Shown here in pieces: positions 42,734-50,753 of a DNA stretch of 64,000 nucleotides; the first letter of the stretch is position 1, and the number at the start of each line of letters is the position of its first letter. Both the position numbers and the translations under genes were made by a program. Origin of the DNA: Nonomuraea angiospora (lineage in GTDB: Bacteria; Actinomycetota; Actinomycetes; Streptosporangiales; Streptosporangiaceae); contig NZ_JADBEK010000001.1 in assembly GCF_014873145.1 (NCBI RefSeq), positions 8,184,001 to 8,248,000 on the forward strand. Reading direction: 5' to 3'. Under the pieces are notes generated by a model. The model had not been told where the DNA came from. It searched no databases and saw only the letters and a program-made list of their open reading frames with translations.

Positions 42734-43084
42734 GTGGATCTGAAGTTGGATCACCGCACCGAAGACCGACTCACCATCGTGGAGGTCGAGGGTGAGATCG
42801 ATGTCTACACGGCGCCGAGATTGCGTGAGCTCCTCATCGACCTGGTGAACAAGGGCAACTTCCACCTGCTCGTCAACATGGAGAAGGTGGACTTCCTCGA
42901 CTCCACGGGCCTTGGCGTCCTGGTCGGGGGGCTCAAGCGGGTGCGTGCGCACGACGGCTCGCTCGAGCTGGTCTGCACCCAGGAGCGCATCCTGAAGATC
43001 TTCCGGATTACCGGTCTGACCAAGGTCTTCGGGATCTACGCTTCGGTCGACGAGGCCAAGGAAGCTCACGGCAAAGACAAGTAG
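42734..43084 (+). CDS. bldG: STAS-domain anti-sigma factor antagonist BldG
   Basis: The 116-residue protein is a single STAS domain: '[19 protein letters not shown]' and the phosphorylation loop '[19 protein letters not shown]', where Ser in DST is the expected phosphosite. Length and sequence match BldG, the pleiotropic anti-anti-sigma factor of Streptomyces that is needed for aerial growth and antibiotics. The start is the GTG at 42734. It is followed 1 bp later by its predicted anti-sigma partner and lies divergent from the helicase gene, the same layout as in Streptomyces. Confidence 0.92.
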   Translation: MDLKLDHRTEDRLTIVEVEGEIDVYTAPRLRELLIDLVNKGNFHLLVNMEKVDFLDSTGLGVLVGGLKRVRAHDGSLELVCTQERILKIFRITGLTKVFGIYASVDEAKEAHGKDK

Positions 43085-43085
43085 C

Positions 43086-43505
43086 ATGGCTACCGTCGAG
43101 CTGACGTTCAGCGCTCTTCCCGCCCATGTGCGGACCGCGCGGCTGGTGGCGACGGCGATCGCTCGCCGCACCGGCGTGGAGGAGTCCCTGCTGGACGAGG
43201 TAAGGCTCGCTGTGGGTGAGGCCTGCTCCCGGGCAGTCGAGGCGCACCGCGTTCACTGTCCGGGCGAGCCCATCCGCATCGAGCTGCGTGACGACTCCGG
43301 GCGTTTCGAAGTCACTGTCAGCGACCAGGCCCCCAGCGATGAGATCAAGCAGGAGCAGCCCCTCGATCTGGGCATGCTCTCTGACTCGTTCATGTCGGGC
43401 TTCGGCCTCGCGGTCATCGAGGGCCTGGCCGACGACGTGGAGGTCTTCCCCAGCCCGAAGGGCACGAACATCCGCATGAGCTGGCCCGCGGCCGCCAAGG
43501 TCTGA
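43086..43505 (+). CDS. Anti-sigma factor, HATPase (SpoIIAB/RsbW-like) partner of BldG
   Basis: The 139-residue protein has a GHKL kinase fold: N-box region 'VRLAVGEACSRAVEAHRVH', 'VTVSDQAPSDE' near G1 and 'SGFGLAVIEGLADDVEVF' for G2, ending 'GTNIRMSW'. Such proteins bind sigma factors and phosphorylate STAS antagonists. The usual N-box Asn appears replaced (EACSRAVEAH), as I recall for the Streptomyces homologue next to bldG. It starts 1 bp after bldG and is surely co-expressed. Confidence 0.88.
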   Translation: MATVELTFSALPAHVRTARLVATAIARRTGVEESLLDEVRLAVGEACSRAVEAHRVHCPGEPIRIELRDDSGRFEVTVSDQAPSDEIKQEQPLDLGMLSDSFMSGFGLAVIEGLADDVEVFPSPKGTNIRMSWPAAAKV

Positions 43506-44069
43506 GCCGGCTCCGCCGTCCCGCCTCGCTCCGCCGGGCGTCCCTTCGTGGCGCTCGGCGTGCGGTCGTTCTGTGCTTAAAAACCCCATCTTGTACGGCG
43601 GAGCACGGGCGGCACCACCCGCCGCACGTGGCTGAGCGCCTCCAGGGAGACGCCCGCTGACCCGCGCGTGCCTGGCCGCCGTAACGGCGCACGGGCACCG
43701 TGGTTCCCGCCTTCCGCTGGCCCAGGGGGTGAACGGGGGTTCGTGTAGCGAAGTGGGCCCAACGGATGACCCCGACGGGCGAACGAGGTTCGTGGGCGGG
43801 CGGTCGCACTGGGCGAGGGCGGCTTCGCGGGGCGCACAGCCCTATGGGTGCCCCGAGGGGCAAAGGGAGTCCGTGGGTGGACTGTCGCATGGGGCAAGCG
43901 GGGGCGGACGGGCTCGGTGGGCGGCCAGGCGAACTCGCGGGGCGGGCGGGCTCGGCCGGTCATCAGGCGGGCTACGGGGCGGGCGGCGCGGCGGGCGGTC
44001 AGGCGGGCTGGTGGAGCGGCGGTCAGGCGGGCTCGCGGAGTGGGCGGTTTCGTGGTGGGGCGGTCGCGC
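43506..44069. other. G-rich gap downstream of the bldG pair, no gene seen
   Basis: About 560 bp. The first 250 bp are ordinary high-GC sequence without a credible ORF. From ~43760 the plus strand becomes strongly G-rich with GGGCGGGCG-type words leading into the arrays that follow. Long open frames on both strands here are products of base composition. Confidence 0.5.
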
Positions 44070-44365
44070 GGCATGCGGGTCTGTGAGGCGCGCGGCGTTG
44101 CGGGTCTGTGAGGCGAGCGGCATGCGGGTCTGTGAGGCTGGCGGTCCTGTGGCATGCGAGTGGCGTTGCGGGTCTGTGAGGCGTGGGGCGGTCGGGCGGC
44201 ATGCGAGTGGCGTTGCGGGTCTGTAGGCGCGCCGGTGTCGCGGGTCTATGGGGCGAGCGGCATGCGGGTCTGTGAGGCTGGCGGTCCCGTGGCAGGCCAA
44301 TGGCGTTGCGGGTCTGAGGCATGGGGCGGTCGGGCGGCAGGCGAGTGGGTTGCGGGTCTGCGAGG
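44070..44365. repeat. tandem array with ~140-bp higher-order period
   Basis: The word GGGTCTG recurs at 44077, 44102, 44126, 44170, 44217, 44242, 44266, 44310 and 44353. The spacings are 25, 24, 44, 47 and then 25, 24, 44, 43, so two copies of a four-part ~138-bp super-repeat lie in tandem. Core unit: GGCATGCGGGTCTGTGAGGC. G-rich on the plus strand. Confidence 0.85.
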
Positions 44366-44391
44366 CGAGCGGCGCGGCGAGTGCGGATGAG

Positions 44392-44680
44392 GTGCGGTCC
44401 GCGGCGTGGATGAGTGTCCGATGGGGCCGTGTCGACGGCACCGACGGGCGTTCCGGTCGTCGGACGATGTGCGGTCCTCGGTGTGGAAGGTCGTCTGACG
44501 GGGTCGTGTCGCCGGGGACGATGGGCGTTCCGGTCGTCGGATGACGTACGCCTGCGCGCGCGGAAGGGCGTTCGAGGAGGCTGTGTCGCCGGAGGCGATG
44601 GGTGTTCCGGTCGTCGGATGAGGGGCGGTCCGCGGCGTGGGTGGGCGTCCGATGTGGCCATAGCCACGGGGGCCCGGTGA
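44392..44680. repeat. 77-bp tandem repeat array
   Basis: About three and a half copies of a 77-bp unit follow directly. GTGCGGTCC starts copies at 44392 and 44469, with diverged starts at 44546 and 44623; TTCCGGTCGTCGG falls at 44451, 44528 and 44605. The spacing is exactly 77 bp throughout. The unit is unrelated to the preceding ~140-bp array. Confidence 0.85.
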
Positions 44681-44689
44681 GGTAGGCGC

Positions 44690-45128
44690 GGGTGGGGCAC
44701 CGCGTGTCGTGTCCTGGGTGGCGGTGCCGTGGTCGGGTGGCGGTGGTGGGCGGCTGGGAGGATCGTGGGCGATCGTTCCGGTGGTCGGGTTCCGCCTCTC
44801 TGGTCCCTCCAGCATCGCTCCAGGCGGGCCAAGTTTCGGTCCGGCACTATCCGGAGGTTTTCATGACCGTAAACCCGGGGAAATTTCGCCTGTCAGGCCG
44901 CAAACCGGCCCGCTGTCAGGGGATTACTGGACGCGCGCACAATTAGCCACCTCGAGAGCCTTCATATCCGTTCAGTGCCTGCGTAGACTCCCGGCACCGG
45001 CCAAGGTGATCCGGCGGAACGCGGATTCAACCGGAAGCGGCACCCACAACCCGGATGGTGCCGCAACACCCGCCGAGGAAAACTGCAGCACCGCCCGGGC
45101 AGGACGACCGGTCTTGCCGAGGAGAACG
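44690..45128. other. leader region of the pyrophosphatase gene
   Basis: About 440 bp between the repeat arrays and the hppA start. Base composition returns to normal, with a few A/T-rich words near 44870-44970. The plus-strand frame is open but has no conserved content before the start at 45129, which has GAGGAG at ideal distance. A promoter is expected but not pinpointed. Confidence 0.4.
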
Positions 45129-47444
45129 ATGAGCAGGCACATGCTGGCAGCGGAGCCAGCGTCAAATCTGGCCCTGAGTGGAAACAATCTCACCATCGTG
45201 ATCGTGGTCGCCGCGGTCGCACTGATCGCACTAGCCGTCGCAGGCGGCCTGGTGCGCGAAGTGCTGTCCGCCGGCCAAGGCACGGAGCGCATGCAGAACA
45301 TCGCGCGTGCCGTACAAGAAGGCGCCGCCGCCTATCTAGGGCGCCAGTTTCGCACATTGGCGATCTTCGTCGTCGCAATACCTATCCTGTTGCTCCTGCT
45401 ACCGGGGGAAACGGAAGTAGTCGTCGGGCGTTCGATCTTCTTCGTGGTCGGGGCGGTTTTCTCCGCGCTGACCGGGTTCATGGGCATGTGGCTGGCCGTG
45501 CGCGGAAATGTCCGTGTCGCCGCCGCGGCCAACGAATCGGGCGAGAAGCGCGCCATGCGCATCGCGTTCCGTACCGGCGGTGTGGCCGGTATGTTCACCG
45601 TCGGCCTCGGCCTGTTCGGCGCGGCCGTGGTCGTGTTCATCTACCAGGGCAACGCCCCCGGTGTGCTCGAGGGATTCGGGTTCGGGGCGGCGCTGCTCGC
45701 GATGTTCATGCGAGTCGGCGGCGGCATCTTCACCAAGGCCGCCGACGTCGGCGCCGACCTGGTCGGCAAGGTCGAGCAGGGCATCCCTGAGGACGACCCG
45801 CGCAACGCCGCGACCATCGCCGACAACGTGGGCGACAACGTCGGTGACTGCGCGGGCATGGCGGCCGACCTGTTCGAGTCGTACGCGGTCATGCTGGTCG
45901 CCAGCCTCATCCTGGGCAAGGTGGCCTTCGGCGAGCAGGGGCTGGTCTTCCCCCTGATCGTCCCCATGGTCGGCGTGATCACGGCGATCATCGGCATCTT
46001 CGTCACCGGGATGCGCGACCGCGACCGCAACGGCATGTCGGCGATCAACCGCAGCTTCTTCATCTCGGCCGCGATCTCCGCGGTGCTCGTCGCCGTGGCC
46101 GCGTTCCTGTATCTGCCCGACAGCTTCAGCGGCCTGACCGGCGCCACCGTGCAGTCCGACGCCGACCCGCGGTTCATCGCCATCGGCGCGGTGCTCATCG
46201 GCCTGGTGCTGGCCAGCGCCATCCAGCTGCTGACCGGCTACTTCACCGAGACCAACCGCCGTCCCGTACGCGAGATCGGCGAGAGCTCGGCCACCGGCCC
46301 GGCCACCGTCATCCTGGCCGGCATCAGCGTCGGCCTGGAGTCGGCCGTCTACTCCGCCCTGGTCATCGGCGGCGCGGTCTACGGCGCGTTCCTGCTCGGG
46401 TTCGGGAACGTGACGATCGCGCTGTTCGCGGTGGCGCTGGCGGGCACCGGCCTGCTGACCACGGTCGGCGTCATCGTCTCCATGGACACGTTCGGGCCGG
46501 TCTCCGACAACGCCCAGGGCATCGCCGAGATGTCGGGCGACGTCGAGGGCGAGGGCGCCCGCGTCCTCACCAGCCTGGACGCGGTCGGCAACACCACCAA
46601 GGCCATCACCAAGGGCATCGCGATCGCCACGGCCGTGCTGGCGGCGACCGCGCTGTTCGGCGCCTTCCGCACCGCGGTGGAGAGCGCGCTGGCCGAGGCG
46701 GGCGGGGCGGTGAAGTCCGCGCTCGGCGCGTTCTCCACCTTCAGCCTCAGCGTCGACCAGCCGAACGTCCTGGTCGGCCTGGTCATCGGGGCCGCGGTCG
46801 TGTTCCTCTTCTCGGGGCTCGCGATCATGGCGGTCGGACGGGCCGCGATGCGCGTGGTCTTCGAGGTACGCGACCAGTTCCGCAACAAGCCGGGCATCAT
46901 GGACGGCACGGAGAAGCCGGAGTACGGCCGGGTCGTGGACATCTGCACCCGTGACTCGCTCCGCGAGCTGGCCACGCCCGGTCTGCTGGCGGTCATGACG
47001 CCGATCGCGGTCGGGTTCGCCCTCGGGTACGCGCCGCTGGGCGCCTTCCTCGCGGGGGCCATCGCGTGCGGCACGCTGATGGCCGTCTTCCTGTCGAACT
47101 CCGGTGGCGCCTGGGACAACGCCAAGAAGCTGGTGGAGGACGGTCACCACGGCGGCAAGGGCTCTGAGGCGCACGCCGCCACCGTCATCGGCGACACGGT
47201 CGGCGACCCGTTCAAGGACACGGCCGGGCCTGCCATCAACCCGCTGATCAAGGTGATGAACCTGGTGGCGCTGCTGGTCGCGCCCGCGGTCGTGCAGTAT
47301 GCGGGCAACCCGGCCCTGCGGATCGGCGTCACGGTGGTGGCGGTGGCCGTGGTGGTCGGGGCCATCGTGGTGTCCAAGCGGCGCTCCGTGACCACCGAAC
47401 CGGCCAACAACGACAACCGCGAGCACCAGCCCGTGGCCTCATAA
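45129..47444 (+). CDS. hppA: Membrane-bound proton-pumping pyrophosphatase
   Basis: The 771-residue protein has about 16 membrane helices. The pyrophosphate-binding motifs are 'GGGIFTKAADVGADLVGKVE', 'DDPRNAATIADNVGDNVGD' and 'GDTVGDPFKDTAGPAINP'. At the K+-dependence site the sequence is 'GNTTKAITKG': Lys where K+-dependent enzymes have Ala, so a K+-independent H+-pumping enzyme is predicted. The ATG at 45129 has GAGGAG just upstream. It ends in a strong terminator. In Streptomyces it likewise follows the bldG pair. Confidence 0.95.
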   Translation: MSRHMLAAEPASNLALSGNNLTIVIVVAAVALIALAVAGGLVREVLSAGQGTERMQNIARAVQEGAAAYLGRQFRTLAIFVVAIPILLLLLPGETEVVVGRSIFFVVGAVFSALTGFMGMWLAVRGNVRVAAAANESGEKRAMRIAFRTGGVAGMFTVGLGLFGAAVVVFIYQGNAPGVLEGFGFGAALLAMFMRVGGGIFTKAADVGADLVGKVEQGIPEDDPRNAATIADNVGDNVGDCAGMAADLFESYAVMLVASLILGKVAFGEQGLVFPLIVPMVGVITAIIGIFVTGMRDRDRNGMSAINRSFFISAAISAVLVAVAAFLYLPDSFSGLTGATVQSDADPRFIAIGAVLIGLVLASAIQLLTGYFTETNRRPVREIGESSATGPATVILAGISVGLESAVYSALVIGGAVYGAFLLGFGNVTIALFAVALAGTGLLTTVGVIVSMDTFGPVSDNAQGIAEMSGDVEGEGARVLTSLDAVGNTTKAITKGIAIATAVLAATALFGAFRTAVESALAEAGGAVKSALGAFSTFSLSVDQPNVLVGLVIGAAVVFLFSGLAIMAVGRAAMRVVFEVRDQFRNKPGIMDGTEKPEYGRVVDICTRDSLRELATPGLLAVMTPIAVGFALGYAPLGAFLAGAIACGTLMAVFLSNSGGAWDNAKKLVEDGHHGGKGSEAHAATVIGDTVGDPFKDTAGPAINPLIKVMNLVALLVAPAVVQYAGNPALRIGVTVVAVAVVVGAIVVSKRRSVTTEPANNDNREHQPVAS

Positions 47445-47461
47445 CACCGCAATACCCTGGA

Positions 47462-47503
47462 GAGACGCCCGCCCTGCTGCGTAGGGGCGGGCGTCTCGTC
47501 TTT
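47462..47503 (+). terminator. terminator of hppA
   Basis: GAGACGCCCGCCC (47462-47474) pairs perfectly with 47485-47497 across a 10-base loop and is followed by GTCTTT. It begins 17 bp after the hppA stop. Confidence 0.9.
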
Positions 47504-47695
47504 CCAGGCTCTTCCCGGCATTGGCATCCGGGGCCGCTGGTCGTCGGCTTCTGCGTCGGGCGACGCCCGCCCGATCCCACGCCGACGTTGGCGCCCCAAA
47601 GCACCGCCGCCTCATTGGGACGTGGGCGATGGGGTGGGGAGGGGAGGGTGAAGGCGGACGTGGAGGCGGGGTGGTCCGGTGGGAAACTGGGCGAC

Positions 47696-47812
47696 GTGAA
47701 AGGTGACAAGCAGCCCAGTGGTGGCAAGACCCTGGGCCTGATTCTGCTGGTGATGCTCGTCATCCTGGCCGTGATCGTCGGGCTGGCCGTCTGGGCTTCG
47801 AGGACGGGGTGA
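47696..47812 (+). CDS. 38-residue single-helix membrane protein
   Basis: A short ORF (GTG 47696) starts 'VKGDKQPSGGKTLGLILLVM' and continues into a 20-residue hydrophobic helix ending 'VWASRTG'. It lies 4 bp before the SixA start, so the two are probably one transcript. A cytoplasmic basic tail and one membrane helix are all that can be seen. The frame is open upstream, and the ribosome site is weak. Function unknown. Confidence 0.5.
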   Translation: MKGDKQPSGGKTLGLILLVMLVILAVIVGLAVWASRTG

Positions 47813-47816
47813 TCTG

Positions 47817-48293
47817 GTGCGGACCTTGATTGTGCTGCGGCATGCGAAGGCGGCCCACGTGCCCGGGCTGGCCGATCGGGAGCGGCCGCTGACCGGGAGG
47901 GGCGAGCGGGACGCCAAGCGGGCGGGCGACGAGATACGGGCCGCCGGGCTCGACCCGGAGGTCGTGCTGTGCTCGCCGGCGCTGAGGACCAGGAGCACCG
48001 CCGAGATCGCCTTTCCCGAGGCGGAGATCAGTTATGAGCGCGACATCTACGAGGCGTATCCCGATGAGCTGCTGGAGCTGGTCCGCCGGGTCGATCCCGA
48101 GGTGAGCACCGTGGTGCTGTGCGGGCACAACCCGGGGGTGCATGAGCTGGCCGTGGGGCTGGCCGGAGGGGACTACGTGTTCCGGCCGGGCGCGTTCGCG
48201 GTGATCGAGGTGGAGTCTGACTGGGATGAGCTCTGGATGGGTGAGGGGCGCTTGGTAACGCTCTGGGACCCTAAGGAGCCCCACGAGCACTGA
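47817..48293 (+). CDS. SixA-type histidine phosphatase
   Basis: The 158-residue protein is a compact histidine-phosphatase-superfamily member: the phosphate-binding 'LIVLRHAKAAH' with catalytic His, 'VVLCSPALRTRSTAE', and the second His in 'VVLCGHNPGVHELA'. The short length and RHAK (not RHG) motif point to the SixA branch, which dephosphorylates phosphohistidine in E. coli. The start is the GTG at 47817. Target unknown. Confidence 0.9.
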   Translation: MRTLIVLRHAKAAHVPGLADRERPLTGRGERDAKRAGDEIRAAGLDPEVVLCSPALRTRSTAEIAFPEAEISYERDIYEAYPDELLELVRRVDPEVSTVVLCGHNPGVHELAVGLAGGDYVFRPGAFAVIEVESDWDELWMGEGRLVTLWDPKEPHEH

Positions 48294-48339
48294 AATGAAG
48301 GCGCCCCAAAGGATTCGAGGGGCATGGAGACCTCAGAGG

Positions 48340-48600
48340 AGCGCGGAGGCTCCGAGGAAGGGCAGAGGTCCCGATGGGAGCAGAGGTCCTGAGAAGGCGA
48401 GGTCCCACGGGCGCGGAGGTGTCCAGGGCGCCGAGGCTCCTGAGGTGGCGGAGGCTCAACGGGCGCGGAGACGTCCAGGGCGCCGAGGCTGAGGGGCGGA
48501 GGTCCAGCGAGGTGTCCAGGGCGCTGAGGCTCGCGAGGAGGCCGAGGTCCCAATGGGCGCGGAGGGCCCTGAGTGGCACGGAAGCGCCGGAAGAGGGCCG
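48340..48600. repeat. purine-rich degenerate tandem array
   Basis: GTCCAGGGCGC-containing units occur at 48421, 48473 and 48514 (spacings 52 and 41), with further diverged units on both sides built from GGGCGCGGAGGTCC and GAGGCTCCTGAGG words. The plus strand is almost entirely G/A-rich. It fills the gap between the convergent SixA and serB genes. Confidence 0.7.
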
Positions 48601-48642
48601 AGGCTCCCCCAGGGACGCGTACCGGTCCGGAGGGTCAGAGAG

Positions 48643-48666
48643 CCCATCCTGGGGCCCCAGGATGGG
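48643..48666. terminator. terminator between SixA and serB
   Basis: A perfect 24-bp palindrome (arms CCCATCCTGGGG and its complement) lies 10 bp beyond the serB stop codon on the minus strand. It is suitable as a bidirectional terminator for the two convergent genes. Confidence 0.8.
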
Positions 48667-48675
48667 CGGTGGCGG

Positions 48676-49899
48676 TCAGCCCGCGGTGAGGGTGGCGCCG
48701 TCCTCCGCGTCCGCCGCCTCCACCTCGTCCCTGGAGATCCCCAGCAGGTAGAGGATCGAGTCGAGGTAGGGAGTGTTGACCGCCGTGTCGGCCGCCTGCC
48801 GTACCACCGGCTTGGCGTTGAACGCCACCCCCAGCCCGGCCACGGCGATCATGTCGAGGTCGTTGGCCCCGTCGCCGATGGCCACCGTCTGCGAGATCGG
48901 CAGGCCGGCCTCCTTCGCGAACCGCTCCAGCGCCCGCGCCTTGCCCGGCCGGTCCACGATCTCGCCCACGACGCGGCCGGTCAGCCGGCCGTCGATGACC
49001 TCGAGGACGTTCGCCGCCGAGTAGTCGATCCCGAGCTCTTCCACCAGCCCGTCGGTGATCTGCGTGAACCCGCCGCTGACGATGGCGAAGCGGTAGTCGA
49101 GCCGCTTGAGCGTGCGAACCAGGGTGCGGGCGCCGGGCGTGAGCACGACCTCCTTGCGCACCGCCTCGAACACCTCGGCCGGCAGCCCCTCCAGCAGCGC
49201 CACCCGGCGCCGCAGCGACTCGGCGAAGTCGAGCTCGCCGCGCATGGCCTGCTCGGTGACCTTGGCGACCTCGTCCAGGCAGCCGGCGTGGGCCGCGAGC
49301 AGCTCGATGACCTCGCCCTGGATGAGGGTCGAGTCGACGTCCATGACGATCAGCCGCTTGGCGCGCCGCGACAGGCCGGTGCGCTGCACGGCCACGTCCA
49401 CCGCTTGGACGGCCGCCTCGGCCGCCAGCTCGACCCGCAGCGAGCTGGGGTCGGCGCCGGAGACGGACAGCTCGATGCAGGTGACGGGCCATTGGGCGAG
49501 GCGTTCGATGCGGTCGATGTTCGCGCCGGCGGCGGCGATGCGTCCGGCGATGCCCGCGATGGCGGCGGGCTGGAGCGTGGCGCCCAGCACGCTGACCGAC
49601 AGGCGGCCGCGGCGGCGCTGCTCCTTGGCCTGGGAGCCGGTGGAGAGCTCCACCTCCATGCCGAGGTCCTCGGCCACCCGCTCGACCGCGGTCCACATGG
49701 CGCCGAGGGTCGTGCCGGTGCCCGTCGGGGGGCCGCCGGCGTACGTGACGAGCACGCCGAGGGTGAGCCGGCCGCGAATGACGACCTGTTCGATGTCCGC
49801 CACAGTCACTGGAAAGGCGGACAGAACGGAGAAAAGCCGCGAGGTGACGCCGGGCCGGTCGGGGCCGGTCAGGGTGATCAGGAGGCTGCGCTGGTCCAC
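48676..49899 (-). CDS. serB: Phosphoserine phosphatase with ACT domains
   Basis: The 407-residue protein has two N-terminal ACT-type regulatory domains ('LLITLTGPDRPGVTSRLFSV' and 'SVSVLGATLQPAAIAGIAGR') and a HAD phosphatase domain. The catalytic motifs are 'IVMDVDSTLIQGEVIELL' (DxD nucleophile), 'AIVSGGFTQITDGL' and 'AIGDGANDLDMIAVAGLGVA'. It catalyses the last step of serine synthesis, probably with serine feedback through the ACT domains. I use the GTG at 49899; the 50 residues upstream in frame are not conserved. Confidence 0.92.
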   Translation of the reverse strand: MDQRSLLITLTGPDRPGVTSRLFSVLSAFPVTVADIEQVVIRGRLTLGVLVTYAGGPPTGTGTTLGAMWTAVERVAEDLGMEVELSTGSQAKEQRRRGRLSVSVLGATLQPAAIAGIAGRIAAAGANIDRIERLAQWPVTCIELSVSGADPSSLRVELAAEAAVQAVDVAVQRTGLSRRAKRLIVMDVDSTLIQGEVIELLAAHAGCLDEVAKVTEQAMRGELDFAESLRRRVALLEGLPAEVFEAVRKEVVLTPGARTLVRTLKRLDYRFAIVSGGFTQITDGLVEELGIDYSAANVLEVIDGRLTGRVVGEIVDRPGKARALERFAKEAGLPISQTVAIGDGANDLDMIAVAGLGVAFNAKPVVRQAADTAVNTPYLDSILYLLGISRDEVEAADAEDGATLTAG

Positions 49900-50115
49900 A
49901 TCCAGCCACGGTACTGCGCCCGGCCCGATGCTCGCGAAGCAGGGCGGGCATTCGGGCGCGGGCGCAGCCGTGATCGTCCTACCGGGTGACACTGCGGTGA
50001 ACGTCCTGTGGACATCCGGCCAATATTCGAGTGGCCGGTAACGTTCCATCGGACGCTGCGGGGAACGTTCAGCGGGGGTAGGGTCCCGGCGTCTCGAAAC
50101 GTTCCACCGGACGTA

Positions 50116-50652
50116 CTAGCGGACGATCTTGGTCTTGACCGTCTTCACGTAGCCGTGCTCGGGGATGCCGAGCCGGTCGAGCTCTTCCTTGCTCATGTTG
50201 TCCATGCCCGTCTGGACGTCGTAGGAGACCACGCCGAGCTTGGCGGTCTGCGTGCCCGTCGCGGTCTTCTTGAGCTTGGTCTCGAAGACCAGGGCGATGG
50301 AGTCACCCTTCTCCAGGATCTTGGGCACGAAGCAGAAGAACGCGCGGCCCTCGAGCCCGCACTCGGTGCCCTTGACGCTCGTGCGGTACATGATCCGCTT
50401 AAGGTCGACCCCCTTGGGGAACTCGCCGCCGACGAAGTAGGCGTCGGCCTGGTAGGGCCCCTTGTTGGTGGCGACGATGCTGAAGTTGAGCTTGCCGCCG
50501 GCCTTGGCGGTCTTCGCGGTCTTCACGTTGACGGCGAAGGCCGAGAACGGCTCGCCGGCGGCCGTCGTGGCGGAAGCGGAAGCCGGAACAGCCGGGACAA
50601 GCAGGGCCGCCGCCAGCAATGCCAGCGACGCGGCCTTGGTCAGGTTACGCAT
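50116..50652 (-). CDS. Secreted beta-sandwich protein, paralog 1
   Basis: The 178-residue protein has a signal peptide ('LALLAAALLVPAVPASASA') and one extracellular domain with an Ig/DUF11-like pattern: 'GGKLNFSIVATNKGPYQADA', 'FVGGEFPKGVDLKRI', a disulfide candidate 'CGLEGRAFFC', and a conserved C-terminal 'LGVVSYDVQTGMDNMSKEE' with 'LDRLGIPEHGYVKTVKTKIV'. It is clearly paralogous to the protein at 54263-54913 over its whole length. Function unknown; it is likely exported to the cell wall. Confidence 0.8.
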   Translation of the reverse strand: MRNLTKAASLALLAAALLVPAVPASASATTAAGEPFSAFAVNVKTAKTAKAGGKLNFSIVATNKGPYQADAYFVGGEFPKGVDLKRIMYRTSVKGTECGLEGRAFFCFVPKILEKGDSIALVFETKLKKTATGTQTAKLGVVSYDVQTGMDNMSKEELDRLGIPEHGYVKTVKTKIVR

Positions 50653-50753
50653 TAAACGTCTCCGGTGAGGAAGTGGTCACGGGGAGGCGTACACAGTTGA
50701 AGCCCCCGTAAATGCCCGCTGTTCCTATCATGTTGGCAAAATCTATGTAAAGA

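Noticed and set aside
44070..44680. The arrays at 44 kb considered as a CRISPR array
   Set aside because: The units are degenerate, are contiguous without unique spacers of constant length, and have no cas genes nearby.
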